A stretch of 64,000 nt of DNA from Vulcanimicrobiota bacterium (GTDB lineage Bacteria > Vulcanimicrobiota > Xenobia > Xenobiales > JADMJV01). Below are positions 6,462 to 14,362 of the stretch, in pieces. Location: NCBI GenBank assembly GCA_019637395.1, contig JAHBVR010000005.1, positions 1 through 64,000 on the forward strand. The letters run 5' to 3'. Made by a program: the position numbers and the translations under genes. Below the pieces are notes generated by a model. It searched no databases. It saw only the letters and a list, made by a program, of their open reading frames with translations, and had not been told where the DNA came from. Within the stretch, counting starts at the first letter, position 1; each line of letters starts with the position of its first letter.

Positions 6462-8393
6462 ATGCGCAATAGAAGACGAATCGGTGGTTGGTCCCTGGTG
6501 GAGACGATATTTGTACTCCTGCTCGTCTCGTTGCTTCTGGCCGTTTCTTTGAAGAGTCCTGCCCCCAGTGGCTCGCACGTGCGGGCTGCGGCTCAAATGG
6601 TGTTCTCTCAATTGTGCCTGGCCCGCGAACAGGCCGTCACCAGGCAGTCTCTGGTGGGTTTTGCCTTCCCTCGGCAGGGGGTTGCCTGGGCCCAGTCGTG
6701 CTACGAACTGCAAGGCGCCCCGCAGCCCCGGCTGCAACGCTCCACCTGCTGGGACAATACCTGCTCTCGCGCTTACCTCTGGGCGGGCTTCTGGGGCGGA
6801 GCGCAGGTCAAGCCGGGTGTGCTGTCTCAGGGCAGCTACGATATAAGCGCCTGGGCAACTCCTTATCCCGAAGATGCCGTGCTGGCTTTTGCGCCAGGCG
6901 GCCAGGCCCTGTCCAGGCTGCCTCTGGTCGATGGCGCTTATCGTCTGGTGCTGGGCTCCGCCTTTACCTGTGAAGCCTCCAGCGTAGACGGCCAACCCGC
7001 CTTCAAGCTGACCTCGGTCCGTCAGCCTATCACTATCAGCATCACTCCAGGGGGCGCCATTACTCTGGAAGAAGGACTGCACCAGCCCTCGGAAGCCAGC
7101 CTGAATCCGGTCACCGCGATTTCGCACCAAAGTTCTCCGCCCCGGCCGTTGCCGCAGGCCTTCAATCAGAACCCCACCGGCACCCTTGAGGTGGTGCCCG
7201 CCCCCGCTACCGAACTGCCGCCGGGCGTGGACGCCACCTGCCGGGTGGGCGGCTTGCTGACGCTAAAAGTCAGCGCCCAGGATCCTGACGGCGATCCTCT
7301 GCATCTCGAATGGTCCTGTGACCGGGGGGGTGGGCTGTCTCATCCGTGCCAACTACCGATGACCTGGAAGGATGGCCATTGGCAGGCAGAGTGGAGCTGG
7401 TCTCCTCCACCGGACACGGCCGATGGAGAGAAATTTCAGTTGACCTGCCGGGTGGCCGACGATCGCGGGGGAGAGCTCCATCTTCATCTGGGGGCCGCCG
7501 GCATCGTTCAAGCCCTGAACGACGGCCGCATCGTTTTCTCCAGCGACCGCACCGGTAACTTCGAACTTTATGCCATGAACTCCGATGGGACCGACCTCAT
7601 TCAGCTCACCAAAGAGCCCGGTATGAATCATCACTGGCCGCGAGTCTCGCCGGACGGGCGGAAGGTGCTGTTCAACTCCAATCGTCATATCGGCTCCGGC
7701 TGGCAGACGGAGCTCTTTGTGATGAACAGCGACGGCTCCCATATCCGACAGATTACCCGGGCCGCCGACGCCCCGGCACCCGGTTGGAGCAGTTGTGGGC
7801 AGACCGCCTGGAGCCCTGACGGGACTCGCATCTTGTTTTCGACACCTCGAGACCCGGTGCAGCACGACATCTGGACCATCCACGCCGACGGCTCGGGGCT
7901 GCAATATCTGGGCCAGATCGATCAGCCCGCTCCCACTGATCAAATCGTACCTACCGAATGGAGTTGGAACGGGGTCATCCCCTATGACCCGGCCAACTCC
8001 GCCGCCCAATTCCTGCTGGCCGGTAATATGGACTTCGACTTGAGGCGCTTTTTCCCGGACGCAAGTGCACCCGAAGATTTCGGATCGAACCGCTATCATG
8101 TGGCAGTCAGTCCGGACCTCCATTGGATGGCCGCTACCGGCACGGCGGGAATCCAGATTTTTCCCTGGACTGGCCTGGCCAACACCACGCCTGTCACGAC
8201 GGTGCCAGGCACAGAAACGGGTTGCTTTTATCCCACCTGGTCACCCGACAGTTCCCGCCTCCTCTTCTGCCGTAGAGTGAGCGCTACGAATGCCGACATC
8301 TACTCGGTTAGACGCGACGGGACCGAGCTCAAGCGGATCACCAACCAGGCCGGCTGGGAAGATCACCCCTCCTGGGCCCTCAATATCCCGTGA
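6462..8393 (+). CDS. Prepilin N-terminus fused to a TolB-like beta-propeller, right copy
   Basis: A 643-residue paralogue of the protein at 4299 with the same architecture: class III prepilin signal (GG-WSLVETIFVLLLVSLLLAV; Glu at +5), pseudopilin body, proline-rich linker, Ig/cadherin-like domain (DPDGDPLHLEW), then TolB/PD40 propeller blades (FSSDRTGNFELYAMNSDGTD, SPDGTRILFSTP). Long stretches are nearly identical between copies, whereas the signal peptide and linker differ more. Its stop overlaps the GTG of the next gene (GTGA), starting an operon of four pseudopilin-type genes. It is probably a tip-located minor pseudopilin presenting a propeller for binding an extracellular ligand; the binding role is inferred from the fold. 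Confidence 0.87.
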   Translation: MRNRRRIGGWSLVETIFVLLLVSLLLAVSLKSPAPSGSHVRAAAQMVFSQLCLAREQAVTRQSLVGFAFPRQGVAWAQSCYELQGAPQPRLQRSTCWDNTCSRAYLWAGFWGGAQVKPGVLSQGSYDISAWATPYPEDAVLAFAPGGQALSRLPLVDGAYRLVLGSAFTCEASSVDGQPAFKLTSVRQPITISITPGGAITLEEGLHQPSEASLNPVTAISHQSSPPRPLPQAFNQNPTGTLEVVPAPATELPPGVDATCRVGGLLTLKVSAQDPDGDPLHLEWSCDRGGGLSHPCQLPMTWKDGHWQAEWSWSPPPDTADGEKFQLTCRVADDRGGELHLHLGAAGIVQALNDGRIVFSSDRTGNFELYAMNSDGTDLIQLTKEPGMNHHWPRVSPDGRKVLFNSNRHIGSGWQTELFVMNSDGSHIRQITRAADAPAPGWSSCGQTAWSPDGTRILFSTPRDPVQHDIWTIHADGSGLQYLGQIDQPAPTDQIVPTEWSWNGVIPYDPANSAAQFLLAGNMDFDLRRFFPDASAPEDFGSNRYHVAVSPDLHWMAATGTAGIQIFPWTGLANTTPVTTVPGTETGCFYPTWSPDSSRLLFCRRVSATNADIYSVRRDGTELKRITNQAGWEDHPSWALNIP

Positions 8394-9196
8394 GGTCAAA
8401 CACCCGCGCACTGAGCTTGATTGAGACCATTCTGGCTCTCTTTTTGCTGTCGGCGTGTTGCCTGATGATGGTGCAGCTCTTCCATCAGGCGGCGCGCGCC
8501 GACCGGCGCAATCAACAAGTGCAGCGCGCCATTCTCCTGGCGGAAAAAACCTTTGCGCAGGTTCGTAGTTGGGCCCGTCAGCCGGCCAATTTTGATTCCA
8601 GCTGGGCCACCTTCAATGCTACCTTCAGCGACCCTGAATTCCCGGGATTTTCGGTGGAGGTGGCCAGCCTGCCGGGGGGTCGTTCTCTGCTCTCTCCCGC
8701 CAGCCGCCTGGAGGCCCCTTATGGGCTGAAAAGCAGACGCCTGGACCGGTTGGTGGTGCCTGTACGCGTCAAAGTGCTGTGGGGGGCCGGACAAAGAGAA
8801 AACGTGACGCTTTTCACTTATTGCGCCGCTCCTGAGCATCCTCTGCCGGCCAACCCCAAAGTGACGGTGGGCAGCCTTCCTTCCGCGCCCCTGAGTTTTC
8901 AAGAGCAGGCCCAGATCACGGCCCGGCTGGAAGACGCTTCCGGCCAGGAAATACCCGGTGTGACCTTTCACTGGTCGCTCATTCCCATGACCGGGAACGG
9001 GCAATTGCGGCCCGATCTGCAAAGCCGCAACGGCCGGGCCATGACGGTGCAGAATCTATGCTACCTCCCCACGGGTCAGGCTGCCGTGATACCCGGAGAG
9101 ACGGCGGTGGCGGTCCAATGCCGCTATCGAGGGCGGATCCTGAGTAACTTTTTGCCCGACGCTCTTCCCGACGAGCGCGTGCGGATGAACCCATGA
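8390..9196 (+). CDS. GspI-like pseudopilin with extra C-terminal domain
   Basis: A 268-residue prepilin starting at GTG 8390, overlapping the previous stop. The signal is RA-LSLIETILALFLLSACC with Glu at +5 and a hydrophobic helix. The first ~150 residues fit a GspI/PilV-type minor pseudopilin. Residues ~155-260 (KVTVGSLPSAPLSFQEQAQI onward) look like an added beta-sandwich, Ig-like domain, making it longer than the usual ~120-130 residue GspI. It has no counterpart in the left copy of the locus. Translation is coupled to both neighbours by 4-base overlaps. Confidence 0.7.
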   Translation: MRSNTRALSLIETILALFLLSACCLMMVQLFHQAARADRRNQQVQRAILLAEKTFAQVRSWARQPANFDSSWATFNATFSDPEFPGFSVEVASLPGGRSLLSPASRLEAPYGLKSRRLDRLVVPVRVKVLWGAGQRENVTLFTYCAAPEHPLPANPKVTVGSLPSAPLSFQEQAQITARLEDASGQEIPGVTFHWSLIPMTGNGQLRPDLQSRNGRAMTVQNLCYLPTGQAAVIPGETAVAVQCRYRGRILSNFLPDALPDERVRMNP

Positions 9197-9705
9197 AAAT
9201 GCGCGCTTTTACCCTCTTTGAGATGATCGTGAGTATGGGTATTTTTTCCCTCTTGCTGCTGATCGTGGGTCAGATGTTTCAAACCTATGCAAACGGTTAC
9301 TCCAAGACAGGCAAAGATGCTGCTCTTCAGGCACGCGAGGCGATTCAGTCGATGCTCACGGAAGTGCAGGGAGCCCTGGCCCTTGCTTCTCCCGCCTTGA
9401 ACACCAGCTCACCGGGCCTGGTGCTGTCCGTGGTTGAGCCGGGGCAGGTGCGCTTTCCCATGGAAGCGGTGACCTGGACTCCCGATCACCAGAGCGTGAC
9501 CGTGCGCTACCAGATCACCAACACGGAAAATTTGATTCGCACTCAAGGTTCGCAAGGGCCGCCGCTCCTGCTTGCTCAATCAATAGAAGGGATGCAAGCT
9601 CGCCTGAGCGTTGACCATCGCCTGGATATCAGCCTGCGGGTACGTATCGGCTCGGTGCTACACCAGGTCAGCCAGAGTGGCTTCTACTGGGTGAGGACAC
9701 AATGA
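9193..9705 (+). CDS. GspJ-like pseudopilin, right copy
   Basis: A 170-residue pseudopilin with prepilin signal RA-FTLFEMIVSMGIFSLLLL (Glu at +5). It aligns full length with the protein at 3779 (VVEPGQ, TWTPD, IEGMQARL, SGFYWV). ATGA overlaps join it to the GspI-like gene upstream and the GspK/PilX-like gene downstream. In type II secretion GspJ helps form the pseudopilus tip with GspI and GspK; the gene order here fits that complex. Confidence 0.78.
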   Translation: MKMRAFTLFEMIVSMGIFSLLLLIVGQMFQTYANGYSKTGKDAALQAREAIQSMLTEVQGALALASPALNTSSPGLVLSVVEPGQVRFPMEAVTWTPDHQSVTVRYQITNTENLIRTQGSQGPPLLLAQSIEGMQARLSVDHRLDISLRVRIGSVLHQVSQSGFYWVRTQ

Positions 9706-10190
9706 GACATAGGGCTTCGACGCTTTTGGCCAGTCTGGCGCTGGTCGCTCTGGTGCTGGTCTTAGGGCTGGCCTTCCTGACTCGCCGTTCAGCCGATTAC
9801 CAGATCGCCAGTCTGCAACTCCATCGAGCCCAGGCGCGCGCGCTCTCCCTGGCCGGCCTCGAAGACGCGCGCGCGAAACTGGACCACGACCTGAACTTTC
9901 CGCCCCCGCTGGAACTTACGCAAAAAACCTTTCATTACGCCGAACTGGTCTACGACCTGGATGAGGTGGGCATTCTCGGATCTTACGAAGTCACCGTGGA
10001 CCAGACCTACAACACAGACCCGTATAGAATCATTACTGTCGAGTCTAACGGGATGTCCGGCTTCCCTTCCCGAGCCAGCTACCGTGTCCAGGCGGAAATT
10101 GATGCTTCTCCCCGGGTCCGAGGTGGAACCGCGGACAATCCGGATTACTGGAAAGTGATCCGGCTGGTGGAGCAATTGCAACCTCAGTGA
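9702..10190 (+). CDS. PilX/GspK-like minor pilin, non-canonical signal
   Basis: A 162-residue protein with an N-terminal hydrophobic helix (LLASLALVALVLVLGLAFL) followed by a polar helix and a small globular domain, the layout of PilX/GspK minor pilins. The signal lacks the Glu at +5 seen in the other pseudopilins, which is characteristic of GspK-type tip proteins. Its start overlaps the GspJ-like stop (ATGA). It is shorter than typical GspK (~300 residues), so PilX-like is the safer name. It ends nine bases before the convergent helical-protein gene. Confidence 0.6.
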   Translation: MRHRASTLLASLALVALVLVLGLAFLTRRSADYQIASLQLHRAQARALSLAGLEDARAKLDHDLNFPPPLELTQKTFHYAELVYDLDEVGILGSYEVTVDQTYNTDPYRIITVESNGMSGFPSRASYRVQAEIDASPRVRGGTADNPDYWKVIRLVEQLQPQ

Positions 10191-10199
10191 CTCCGGGGG

Positions 10200-10514
10200 T
10201 TAAGGCCCGAGCATAGACTCCACCTGAAGCAGGCAGCGTTCCAGCTCGCCCAGGCTCTCCTCAGTATCCTCAAATCGATAGCCCATTAAATCCCTGGCCA
10301 GGCGCTCCAACAGTAGAGCCATCTCTTCAAAGTACTCGGCCGCCTCCAATTCCTGCGGGTCCTCCGCCTGAAGGCGCAGATCATGCGCGGTGCGCAACAT
10401 GTCCTGGAACAGCACCTTACACTCTTCAACCACCTGGCCGCCCAGGACCCCCCGGGTTCGGATTTCTTCGATATTCTTGGTCAGCCGGCTAAGCCGATCT
10501 CTTCCTTTGCTCAC
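10200..10514 (-). CDS. Small helical protein, right copy (104 aa)
   Basis: A 104-residue helical protein, paralogous to the one at 3006 (shared MSKGR start, DMLRT, EMALLLE, DLM, terminal LGP; roughly 45 percent identity by eye). The start is the GTG at 10514 by analogy with the left copy; an upstream ATG would add 15 residues across the conserved promoter area. The TGCGACTGGTCGCA palindrome lies 30 bases upstream. It is divergent from the XRE gene at 10708. Function is unknown. Confidence 0.62.
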   Translation of the reverse strand: MSKGRDRLSRLTKNIEEIRTRGVLGGQVVEECKVLFQDMLRTAHDLRLQAEDPQELEAAEYFEEMALLLERLARDLMGYRFEDTEESLGELERCLLQVESMLGP

Positions 10515-10544
10515 AAGTATCCCCAAAAATTTTTTGTAACATAA

Positions 10545-10558
10545 TGCGACTGGTCGCA
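10545..10558. promoter_or_regulatory. Palindromic operator-like site, right copy
   Basis: TGCGACTGGTCGCA differs from the perfect palindrome at 3349 by one central base and occupies the same position relative to the paralogous gene (30 versus 28 bases before the GTG). Confidence 0.52.
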
Positions 10559-10707
10559 CTTTTTTTCTTTAAGAGGTGTTAGCCGTCTGGCTCTGACTTA
10601 AACCCTTTTTTTGCAACTTGCAGGTCAGCTTGTCGCTCAAATTGCCAGGGGCCCCATCCTCCTGACGAAAAGGGATATGCCGGCTTCCCCGATAATCTGA
10701 CAGAGCA

Positions 10708-11076
10708 ATGGCCCGCCCTCGACGCATAAGTAACTTTCAAGGTGCTCTCTTGCGCCTGGCCCGCCAGCAGCGCCAGATATCTCAAGCTGAACTGGCGGAA
10801 CGGATCAAGGTTCATCGCGCTACGCTGATCCGTTGGGAGTCCAATCTGTCCGCACCGACGCCGGAACAGGAGAAGCTGTTAGGTGGAGTTCTAGGACGCA
10901 GTCAGGAATGGTTTCACGGCGAGCCTCCCATGCAACTGGTCGATGAAGACACCTTGACTACCGATGAGAAGGTAGACGTATTGCTGAGCCGCCTGAGCCG
11001 AATCGAACGCAGGCTTGAGTTCCTTGCCGAACTCTTGCAGAAGAACCTGGAGAACTCGACGGCCACACATCGGTAG
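10708..11076 (+). CDS. XRE-family DNA-binding protein, right copy
   Basis: A 122-residue paralogue of the protein at 2599, with the helix-turn-helix at about residues 12-55 (ISQAELAERIKVHRATLIRWE) and a C-terminal coiled coil (VLLSRLSRIERRLEFLAELL). The ATG at 10708 begins the conserved MARPRRISNFQG. Short blocks upstream also resemble the left copy. It lies 23 bases before the GspF-type gene, so it may be co-transcribed with it. Confidence 0.82.
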   Translation: MARPRRISNFQGALLRLARQQRQISQAELAERIKVHRATLIRWESNLSAPTPEQEKLLGGVLGRSQEWFHGEPPMQLVDEDTLTTDEKVDVLLSRLSRIERRLEFLAELLQKNLENSTATHR

Positions 11077-11099
11077 AGCGGTCCGCTCAAGGATTTTGG

Positions 11100-12263
11100 T
11101 TGAAATCAGGTGAAGTCCTGATTGTGCCCAGCTCTTCGCCGGGGGGCGACCTGCCCTCCCAAGCCGAACCTTACAGGCTGCGGTCTGGTCTGAATTCGCA
11201 AGACTGGATGAACACGGTACGTCTGCCGCGAAGCGAGGTGGTCAACTTCACCCGCCAACTGCAGGTGCTGTTCGCCAGCGGAGTGCCCATTGCTCGCGCC
11301 ATCGAAGTACTGGCCGAGCAGTCTCATCCGGCCAACGCCTGTGAAGTCTTTTTCAGCCTGCAACGATTGGTCCTGGAGGGACGTTACCTGTCGTCGGCTC
11401 TGACTCGCTTTCCGGCCATCTTCTCGCCCATGTATATCGGGCTGGTCAAAGTGGGCGAGCAGACCGGGCAGTTAGTGATCAGCCTGGCCCTGCTGGTGGA
11501 TTGGCTGGAGCACGAGCAGGAAGTCCTGCAAAAAATTCGCGCGGCCCTGATCTATCCTACCACGGTGGTGATGGTGGCCGTCCTGGCCGCTTTCTTGCTG
11601 GTCAACCTGTTGGCCCCGGGATTTTTGGAAATGTTCGCCAGGGACGGCACGCCCTTACCCTGGCCCACGCTGGTGGTTTCCGAGCTGGTGAAAGTTCAAC
11701 GCCAGCCCTGGTTCTGGCTGGCCCTGAGCGCCGGGACGATTCTGATGGTGCGGGCCGCTCGCTCTTGGGCGCTCAATCCACACTGGCGATTGTCGGTCTG
11801 GCAACAGGTGATTGCGTTGCCGGGGCTGGGGGGGATGTTGTCGGCGGCTACCTGGTCGCGCTTCTGCGCCGCTCTCTCGATTCTGTCCGCCTGTGGCGTG
11901 CCTCAGCAGCGTGCCTTCCGATCCGCGGCTGAGGTTAGCGGTGACCCTCGCCTGATCATCGATAGCGATTTGTTGGTGAGATCCCTGCTGGATGGAGAAG
12001 CTGTCTGGGTGTACATGCACCTGAAGCCCGAGCTTTATCCGCGCCTCCTTGCTTCTTCGCTGGAAGTGGCCGGCGATACCGGCCAGTCCAAGCCGGTGCT
12101 CGATCATCTTGCCCGTTTCTATCGAGAGGAACTGGATGTTCGCCTACAGGTTCTGCAGAGTCTGATTGAACCTCTGTTACTGATCACCGTCTCGGGCGTG
12201 GTTCTTTTCCTTAGCCTGGCGTTGATTCTACCTCTGTACGGCAGCCTTCAGGAAACCATCTGA
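11100..12263 (+). CDS. GspF/PilC-type inner-membrane platform protein
   Basis: A 387-residue type II secretion/type IV pilus platform protein. Two T2SSF repeats are visible: the first around residues 47-170 (FTRQLQVLFASGVPIARAIEVL, VKVGEQTGQL), the second around 250-380 (FCAALSILSACGVPQQRAF, SLEVAGDTG). Hydrophobic helices occur near 155-175, 195-215 and 360-380. The start used is TTG at 11100; an internal ATG at 11208 is possible because the first ~36 residues are unlike the family. It completes the right copy of the locus; the ATPase, secretin and major pilin are not in this window. Confidence 0.87.
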   Translation: MKSGEVLIVPSSSPGGDLPSQAEPYRLRSGLNSQDWMNTVRLPRSEVVNFTRQLQVLFASGVPIARAIEVLAEQSHPANACEVFFSLQRLVLEGRYLSSALTRFPAIFSPMYIGLVKVGEQTGQLVISLALLVDWLEHEQEVLQKIRAALIYPTTVVMVAVLAAFLLVNLLAPGFLEMFARDGTPLPWPTLVVSELVKVQRQPWFWLALSAGTILMVRAARSWALNPHWRLSVWQQVIALPGLGGMLSAATWSRFCAALSILSACGVPQQRAFRSAAEVSGDPRLIIDSDLLVRSLLDGEAVWVYMHLKPELYPRLLASSLEVAGDTGQSKPVLDHLARFYREELDVRLQVLQSLIEPLLLITVSGVVLFLSLALILPLYGSLQETI

Positions 12264-12378
12264 GAACTGTTACTGCGACATAGTCTAACACAAAACAGAA
12301 ACCGCCAGATCCTTGAGTGGCTGCTTAAGTCTTGATGAATACAGGGTTTTCTTGTGGAGATGCCGCTCTTTCTTTAAA
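12264..12378. other. Intergenic sequence without gene
   Basis: No convincing frame is present. This stretch simply separates gspF from the promoter-like repeat at 12379. Confidence 0.3.
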
Positions 12379-12457
12379 GCGACAATCTTCACGTTTGTGC
12401 AATAAAGAGTCCCCGAATTTAGCCCCGCGAAATTCTCAGAACGCTATACTACGAGTG
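12379..12457 (+). repeat. 79-bp promoter-like repeat, copy A
   Basis: This segment aligns without gaps to 13898-13976 at 62 of 79 positions. The shared core includes ACGTTTGTGCAA and CCGCGAAA, and each copy has a -10-like hexamer near the end (TATACT here, TATGCT there). It lies about 50 bases before the TTG start at 12506, so it probably carries that gene's promoter. Confidence 0.5.
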
Positions 12458-12505
12458 CCGAAACACTGAAACGCCACCCGGCGCCTTGAGCAAAGGAGTT
12501 CCATC

Positions 12506-12988
12506 TTGAAAGCGTCAACCCTGAACTTCATTTCCGACAGAATAGCGGGAAAACCAGAGACCACTATTCCTGAATGGGCCAGAATGCATTGGGAAGTATG
12601 GCATCAGGAGCGTAAACTTCACGGCCAAACCCGTTTGCAGGTTATGGACTCGAAACTGGCGGACCAGGCGGCTCAATTTCTAAGCCAGGAAGTGGCCGCC
12701 TGGATACGTCAAAAGAATGTTCAGAATCCCTATGCACTGAAAAGTCATCTGCTTGATACGACTCGTGATTTCAGCCTTATCACTTGGAGTGGTGATGCTG
12801 AAATGGGCGCCTGCAGCGAAATCCATCAGAAAGATGGAAAGCAACTCTTTATTTGGAGCCAGTTTGACAAGCAAGAAGTATCTCATCTGAGACTGATTGG
12901 TAATAGCTCTCAGGGAGTTTCTCAGGCAATGCTCGTTTACGTTGACCGCCGCCAGGATGGCTCATCCTGGATGGCAGAAGCTCTCTAA
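12506..12988 (+). CDS. Hypothetical protein (160 aa)
   Basis: A 160-residue soluble protein of unknown family. The TTG at 12506 is preceded by AAAGGAG seven bases upstream, a strong ribosome site, and a perfect terminator follows at 13036, so this is a complete single-gene unit. The N-terminal half is helical (ADQAAQFLSQEVAAWIRQKN) and the C-terminal half looks beta-rich (FSLITWSGDAEMG, LFIWSQFDKQ). There is no signal peptide or membrane segment. Base composition is less GC-rich than the metabolic genes further right, suggesting an accessory origin. Confidence 0.62.
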   Translation: MKASTLNFISDRIAGKPETTIPEWARMHWEVWHQERKLHGQTRLQVMDSKLADQAAQFLSQEVAAWIRQKNVQNPYALKSHLLDTTRDFSLITWSGDAEMGACSEIHQKDGKQLFIWSQFDKQEVSHLRLIGNSSQGVSQAMLVYVDRRQDGSSWMAEAL

Positions 12989-13035
12989 CCTTTGCCTCAT
13001 TTCCTGCTGGAGACGCAGCGGGGGAGTGGGGATTC

Positions 13036-13068
13036 AGGGCCCTGGATTCATTCTGGGGCCCTTTTTTT
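13036..13068 (+). terminator. Rho-independent terminator
   Basis: AGGGCCC (13036-13042) pairs with GGGCCCT (13056-13062), followed by a run of seven T. It ends the gene at 12506. Confidence 0.87.
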
Positions 13069-13261
13069 GCCAGTAGATACGGGTTTAAAAGTAACTTTGT
13101 TTTGGAATAATTGCATTATTAATTAAGAGTGTTTTTGTCCGGGTTCCTGTAAAGTGGGTTTATCGACAAGGCCCGAAATAAAGATGCAGGTGTAAAATGC
13201 GTTATCCAACAAGTTTCCCCTTTGATTCCGACAACACTGGCAAACAGGCGGGAGCCGGCCG

Positions 13262-13432
13262 ATGTTGCTCACGACCCCTGGGCAAAGCCAAAGAAACCTG
13301 ACCGGCACTCCTTATGACGAAAACGCCCTGAAGTTCGCCGGTAAGATCGTGGAGACCTCAAAGATCCACCCCTTGTTGGGCCCGGGCCAAGAGAGTTCTG
13401 AAACTTATGGAGCCAGAACAAGAGTTGGCTGA
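13262..13432 (+). CDS. Short ORF(s), uncertain small peptide gene
   Basis: An ATG at 13262 opens 56 residues ending in YGARTRVG. A second, overlapping 34-residue ORF starts at ATG 13197 (MRYPTSFPFDSDNTGKQ) in another frame. Either is a possible small peptide, or together they are a frameshifted gene similar in style to the other small genes of this region. The local AT-rich upstream sequence resembles a promoter area. No family is recognised. Confidence 0.25.
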   Translation: MLLTTPGQSQRNLTGTPYDENALKFAGKIVETSKIHPLLGPGQESSETYGARTRVG

Positions 13433-13568
13433 CAAAAAAGTTTTCATCCCAGCCCGCTTTGGAAGTTTGATTTACTCGTCAATTATTGCGACTATGGTAT
13501 GTTAATTGCGCGGGGAGCAAATCACCCGCCTAGATCGACGAAGTTCTATGAACGGATTGGAGCAAACA

Positions 13569-13778
13569 ATGGCTATCGGAGGGTTAGGTCCTGGATGGCA
13601 GTCTCATACTCGAGCGCTCAAGGAGCGAATCCAGGAGAAAAAGTCTCATAAGAATACCTGGCTTAAGCCTAAACCCGACCCTGGCTCAACGCCTAAGCCT
13701 GCCTCCACTCCCGGGGAATCCACCGGTGCTTCAAGCATCGGGGCGCTCGTGGGCAAAAAGATCGACCTTATGGCCTGA
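13569..13778 (+). CDS. Small hypothetical protein of the 'GFDA...KID' peptide group
   Basis: A 69-residue peptide starting MAIGGLGPGWQSHTR, with a lysine-rich then proline/threonine-rich middle, ending IGALVGKKIDLMA. The ATG at 13569 is chosen because GGAG lies six bases upstream and the resulting N-terminus matches MRIGG of the protein at 1095; an upstream in-frame start is less likely. The GxKID tail matches that protein as well. A terminator follows at 13806. Function is unknown. Confidence 0.5.
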   Translation: MAIGGLGPGWQSHTRALKERIQEKKSHKNTWLKPKPDPGSTPKPASTPGESTGASSIGALVGKKIDLMA

Positions 13779-13805
13779 GTAAACCCTGAATTTGCTAAAT
13801 CCTTG

Positions 13806-13852
13806 AGCCTGAGTCTGAACTCCTCCGCGACGCTCCTCAGGCTTCTTTTATT
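13806..13852 (+). terminator. Rho-independent terminator
   Basis: AGCCTGAG (13806-13813) pairs perfectly with CTCAGGCT (13836-13843) over a 22-base loop, followed by TCTTTTATTT. It ends the small peptide gene at 13569. Confidence 0.68.
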
Positions 13853-13897
13853 TGTCCGGGGTCTAGGGGAGCGCAAAGAGGCCGGGTCTGGTTTTGT

Positions 13898-13976
13898 GCA
13901 GCAACCTTTACGTTTGTGCAACAATGAGGCTCCGGATTTATCTCCGCGAAAATATCAGAATGTTATGCTGCGAGTG
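13898..13976 (+). repeat. 79-bp promoter-like repeat, copy B
   Basis: This copy is 62/79 identical to 12379-12457 with equal length. Unlike copy A, no clear gene follows closely: 13977-14362 contains only overlapping short frames without ribosome sites, before the TPM gene at 14363. It may be an orphan promoter whose gene has been lost, or a distant promoter for the TPM pair. Confidence 0.5.
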
Positions 13977-14362
13977 TCAGTCAGACGCTCATCCTCCCCC
14001 TTGACCCATTCCCCAGGTGGGCGAGGCTGCGCGGAGGTGCATGCCTTTGGGAGCCACCTGATAGGAGCGCAGGCTCAGACTTATCAACGGCGTCAGATCC
14101 GCCCCCACAGCGGGTGCACTGGCTGGCCTTGCGGAAGCTGGTCAGCCAGACCGGGTTTTCTGTCGGGCCACATGCGGCTTCTTCCTCTGTCTTCGGGGAC
14201 GTCACGGCCGATAGGCACAAGCCGACCAGAATGAATAACTTGGAGCCAGTTCGCGGCATGAACCCCAGTCCCGTTCTCATTTTGCTCTGAAAGCGACAGC
14301 GACTCCAAACTGAGCGAAAATTTCTTGCAGGCCAAGCGCTTCTCAACTGACAACCATTCCCC

